Assembly (NCBI GenBank): GCA_963661535.1
Contig: CAVLCC010000061.1
Span: 1-9,249, forward strand
Direction of reading: 5' to 3'
Length of the DNA stretch: 9,249 nt
Source of the DNA: CAVLCC01 sp963661535
GTDB lineage: Bacteria > Actinomycetota > Coriobacteriia > Coriobacteriales > CADBOM01
The notes beneath the pieces are model-generated. The model made no database searches and was not told the origin of the DNA. It saw only the letters and a program-made list of their open reading frames with translations. Positions 8,301 to 9,249 of this stretch are shown in pieces (position 1 is the stretch's first letter; each line of letters begins with the position of its first letter). The position numbers were made by a program, and so were the translations under genes.

Positions 8301-8708
8301 ATCTTGTATTCCCATAATGCGATTGGTTGCCTCACGACTAAGCCCATATCCCTCATCCTGGCGCCTAGGAATAAACGGTTTAGCCTCAAGACCACACGCA
8401 CGCAAGCCTAGAAGCATCACTGACGTTGCCGTAATGCCGTCTACATCAAAATCTCCAAAAATAAGAGTTTTCTTGCCTTGCCTTATGGCTTGTTCCAAAG
8501 TGTCAACCGCATCTATAAGCCCTGGAATATCTAGTGGATCATTCCAGTCTCTATCTAATTGCGGGTGCAAAAACCGACTCGCTTCTTCAACACTATCATG
8601 ACCCCGTGCCACAAGCGTGCAAGCCAAAATTCTAGGGATTTCTAATGTGTGAACTAAGCTATCAATTTTATGTGTATCTGTAGTTTCAACATGCCAATTG
8701 TTCTTCAA
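5331..8708 (-). CDS. recJ: RecJ 5'-3' exonuclease fused to RecQ-like DNA helicase
   Basis: This 1125-residue protein joins two recombination enzymes. Residues 1-575 are RecJ: DFDVDG (86-91), DCG (158-160), DHH (181-183), NATGRM (301-306), HGSGRSF (401-407) and GGHKFAAG (427-434) of DHHA1, then an OB-like segment about 480-575. A linker of about 80 residues follows. About 660-985 is a superfamily 2 helicase: Gln670 of motif 0, Walker A TGRGKS (689-694), DEAH (792-795), TATAP (826-830), SAFGEGINVPD (940-950) and QMAGRCGRDG (968-977), with RecQ-like RPIYSRLG and YPLRALINDQ. The end (985-1125) looks like a winged-helix region and lacks the RecQ zinc CxxC and HRDC domains. RecQ unwinds and RecJ digests the 5' strand in the RecFOR pathway, so the fusion would couple both activities. 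The start is TTG: GAGGT lies 8 nt upstream, an in-frame TAG is three codons before, and the next ATG (residue 132) would remove the DHH core. It heads the recJ-rel-MBL group. Confidence 0.93.
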   Translation of the reverse strand: MKNNWHVETTDTHKIDSLVHTLEIPRILACTLVARGHDSVEEASRFLHPQLDRDWNDPLDIPGLIDAVDTLEQAIRQGKKTLIFGDFDVDGITATSVMLLGLRACGLEAKPFIPRRQDEGYGLSREATNRIMGIQDSPTEPNKEPAVGFVPELIITVDCGITSDEEVEYIKSLGIDVVVTDHHNPMESVPRDVAVCNPRLDPKSPSINLAGVGVALKVIQVLGARFGKPDIWKGLTDLAALGTIADRMPLLGENRALVKDGIELIKKHPRPGIAALLVDVGVDINSLTSNKLSFSVIPKLNATGRMTNAMDALNLILCEDPVLALGYAKRLEEINVLRRNAEMELLKITEELAKAQYSGKRVMVLAGTNFHDGVKGIVASRLANKFKVPTVLFSIEGDIAHGSGRSFEKIDLFEAVSTVEDLTVKFGGHKFAAGITVKTKDIDEFRRRLEEYFDKLPPEQFEPSLDIDGIANFDDFELRDIDSLQMLEPCGQDNEEPLFEIDNVFLDNARAVGANKDHFSFGITNGVQCAKAIYFKCNDIEKYISYVSPIDLVFAAQIDEWRGQKQVKLRVKDIKTSSLAENASSKPVSELVENLYADNRNANKVVNPTIFRAALPNISAGQCCQLRDSGYVQHQNQVNPQELTDKCISMIDEVATKLTGDANLCLHNSQREAIESLCWQKNTLAVMATGRGKSLIFYVYAAITALVHKQKSIFIYPLRALINDQAYYVGQNFAKLDIAVQTLTGETSQEDREIIYRQWDTGEVPIILTTPEFLYAHKDKLSGSDVGFIAIDEAHHMGESKTHRPIYSRLGFVRSAFPQATILAVTATAPTQVAEHIRSQLSISNVVIDKTCRNNLRIDNKRGIADRQTYISSIVATDEKTVIYVNSRESSIELARMLRKRLPNQAMQIAFYNGALDRPTRLGIEELFRDGQITTVIATSAFGEGINVPDVRHIVLYHMPLSRLAYNQMAGRCGRDGKPAYIHLLFDISDIGVNHRVLQRSCPTRDELAFLYKMSRALYDYKGCPITGDELLKACNDTKEGAKISADMVGAAMGTFVELGLAKTVGDNLNPSFAVGHAQNRVDITSSTRYQEAFCSLEAFDNFAQWLLDECEDVLLGGINRPLLP

Positions 8709-8716
8709 AAAAATCT

Positions 8717-8721
8717 ACCTC
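8717..8721 (-). promoter_or_regulatory. Ribosome binding site fixing the recJ TTG start
   Basis: GAGGT on the minus strand, 8 nt upstream of the TTG at 8706-8708. With the in-frame TAG (8715-8717) just before the start, TTG is the only start that keeps the RecJ N-terminus. Confidence 0.75.
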
Positions 8722-8866
8722 GGTAATGTGCTCTTCTTTTTTATTATTTTCTTTTAGAAATTATCGCAGATGATGCGGACATTTATTAGCTACATAATGG
8801 CAAACCGCATTAGTTCTTATAGTTTTTAATGTATAACTTTATATCTTTTCTAGGAACTACAATTCA

Positions 8867-8880
8867 CTACTAAATAGTAG
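8867..8880. repeat. Inverted repeat CTACTA-AA-TAGTAG
   Basis: Perfect 6-bp arms with a 2-bp centre, about 160 bp upstream of the recJ start. The centre is too short for a hairpin, so a dimeric protein site is the likelier role if it has one. Confidence 0.35.
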
Positions 8881-8959
8881 AATTTAGACCATAGTTTTTA
8901 TTAGGGATTATATAAAATGAATATTTTTTATAATAATTGCAAATATTGTGAATATTTTC

Positions 8960-8973
8960 TTGATAATTATCAA
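8960..8973. promoter_or_regulatory. 14-bp perfect palindrome, possible operator
   Basis: TTGATAATTATCAA equals its own reverse complement and ends 7 bp before the -35 of the plus-strand promoter at 8981. It recalls the TGATAAT half of Fur-family boxes but lacks the central spacing of the 7-1-7 box, so no regulator is assigned. Confidence 0.45.
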
Positions 8974-8980
8974 TTGGTAA

Positions 8981-9009
8981 TTGCATTTAAGTGCATTTAA
9001 GGTTATAAC
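8981..9009 (+). promoter_or_regulatory. Candidate promoter of the intergenic small RNA
   Basis: TTGCAT (8981-8986), a 17-bp spacer and TATAAC (9004-9009) on the plus strand. The -10 matches the consensus at five of six bases and the spacer is ideal; the -35 matches three. The predicted start is about 9016. No protein gene follows on the plus strand, which points to an RNA product. Confidence 0.5.
8982..9001. repeat. Two tandem copies of TGCATTTAAG
   Basis: A perfect 10-bp direct repeat (8982-8991 and 8992-9001), one helical turn per unit, filling the space between the -35 and -10 of the proposed small-RNA promoter. A regulator bound here would block RNA polymerase. Confidence 0.55.
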
Positions 9010-9015
9010 ATAGAT

Positions 9016-9111
9016 ACACGAGTTTCTTCCTCCTGCAAACAAGGAAGCCTCTACCTCTTAAAAAGAGGATTGCCTACAGTAAGACGCTGCGACTCTCCAC
9101 CGCAGCGTTTT
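9016..9111 (+). ncRNA. Candidate small regulatory RNA, about 96 nt
   Basis: Defined by a promoter at 8981-9009 and a hairpin terminator at 9081-9111, with no start codon leading to an open frame inside or after it. Predicted folds are stem CTTCC/GGAAG (9026-9030 with 9043-9047), stem CCTCTT-AAA-AAGAGG (9054-9068) and the terminator stem. CCTCTA (9048-9053) repeats CCTCTT (9054-9059), so AGAGG could pair with either copy. C/U-rich segments at 9023-9034 (TTTCTTCCTCCT), 9048-9059 and in the terminator loop (CTCTCCACC) are complementary to Shine-Dalgarno-like sequences, as in C-rich-loop sRNAs of Gram-positive bacteria. It does not match the SRP RNA, 6S RNA, T-box or riboswitch signatures I know. 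It could instead be a terminated leader of something outside the window. Confidence 0.42.
9081..9111 (+). terminator. Rho-independent terminator, plus orientation
   Basis: ACGCTGCG (9084-9091) pairs perfectly with CGCAGCGT (9101-9108) around a 9-nt loop; a G-T and two A-T pairs extend the stem to 11. TTTT follows on the plus strand. On the minus strand the stem is followed by CTTACT, so termination in that direction would be weaker. The G+C-rich stem stands out from its AT-rich surroundings. Confidence 0.7.
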
Positions 9112-9249
9112 GCATTTATACAAATAAATTTCAGCAACATACAGATAGCAGAAATCCCAATTGCAACATACACGTCATCTACACATGTATATCCATAACT
9201 AGCTATATCTATTAAAACTGATTATCAAAATACTGAGTATTGCATATTC
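9112..9249. other. Right-edge intergenic sequence, no gene seen
   Basis: No plus-strand frame opens here. One minus-strand frame is open from about 9218 to a TAG at 9051-9053, but it has no start near its beginning and would run through the terminator hairpin; it is rejected as a gene. Confidence 0.5.

Larger units (their letters stand above)
8722..8980. other. AT-rich region upstream of recJ, no gene seen
   Basis: No open frame here looks like a protein. It should hold the recJ promoter on the minus strand, but I found no convincing -35/-10 pair. Dyads are ATGCGG/CCGCAT (8773-8778 and 8805-8810, 26-bp centre), CTACTA-AA-TAGTAG (8867-8880) and AAATATT-GTG-AATATTT (8941-8957). Confidence 0.5.

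Noticed and set aside
8960..8973. Palindrome as a true Fur or PerR box
   Set aside because: It lacks the single-base centre and full 7-bp arms of the 7-1-7 motif; only general resemblance.
9051..9220. Minus-strand open frame with a hydrophobic stretch (VYVAIGISAICMLL)
   Set aside because: Bounded by stops on both sides, no start near its beginning, and it would run through the plus-strand terminator hairpin.
1..9249. Mobile elements, CRISPR arrays, tRNA or rRNA genes
   Set aside because: No transposase-like protein, terminal inverted repeats, regularly spaced repeats or cloverleaf signatures were found on either strand.

Overview
The window is AT-rich bacterial DNA in which every confident protein gene lies on the minus strand, so the genes read from right to left. 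From upstream to downstream they are a RecJ exonuclease fused to a RecQ-like helicase, a bifunctional (p)ppGpp synthetase/hydrolase (Rel), a glyoxalase-II-like metallo-beta-lactamase-fold hydrolase, an archaeal-type class I fructose-bisphosphate aldolase, and the first part of a polysaccharide flippase that runs off the left edge. The order recJ - rel - MBL hydrolase resembles the recJ-apt-rel-dtd-MBL neighbourhood common in Gram-positive bacteria, here without apt and dtd. The gene set, the fused RecJ, TTG starts and strong AGGAGG-type ribosome binding sites suggest a low-GC actinobacterium of the Coriobacteriia (Atopobium/Fannyhessea-like). That assignment is inference; I saw no rRNA or other marker gene.

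Layout. 1-817: partial Wzx/MOP-type flippase with an unusual Asp/Tyr/Arg-rich N-terminal tail. 863-1807: aldolase. 1808-2159: AT-rich intergenic stretch with only a doubtful small open frame. 2160-2774: MBL hydrolase. 2775-2951: short intergenic stretch with a 15-bp direct repeat and a G-rich segment. 2952-5246: rel. 5247-5330: compact gap that appears to hold a rel promoter overlapped by an inverted repeat. 5331-8708: RecJ-RecQ fusion with a TTG start. 8709-9249: about 540 bases with no credible protein gene.

The most interesting non-coding feature is in this last stretch, on the plus strand. A 14-bp perfect palindrome lies next to a sigma70-type promoter whose spacer holds two tandem copies of a 10-bp word. 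About 100 bases downstream is a strong hairpin with a short T tail. This looks like a free-standing small RNA of about 96 nt carrying several C/U-rich anti-Shine-Dalgarno-like segments.

Functionally, the fusion couples DNA unwinding to 5'-3' single-strand degradation for recombination and repair. Rel sets the stringent-response alarmone level. The aldolase serves glycolysis/gluconeogenesis. The flippase exports lipid-linked glycan units. No mobile element, tRNA, rRNA or CRISPR array was seen.
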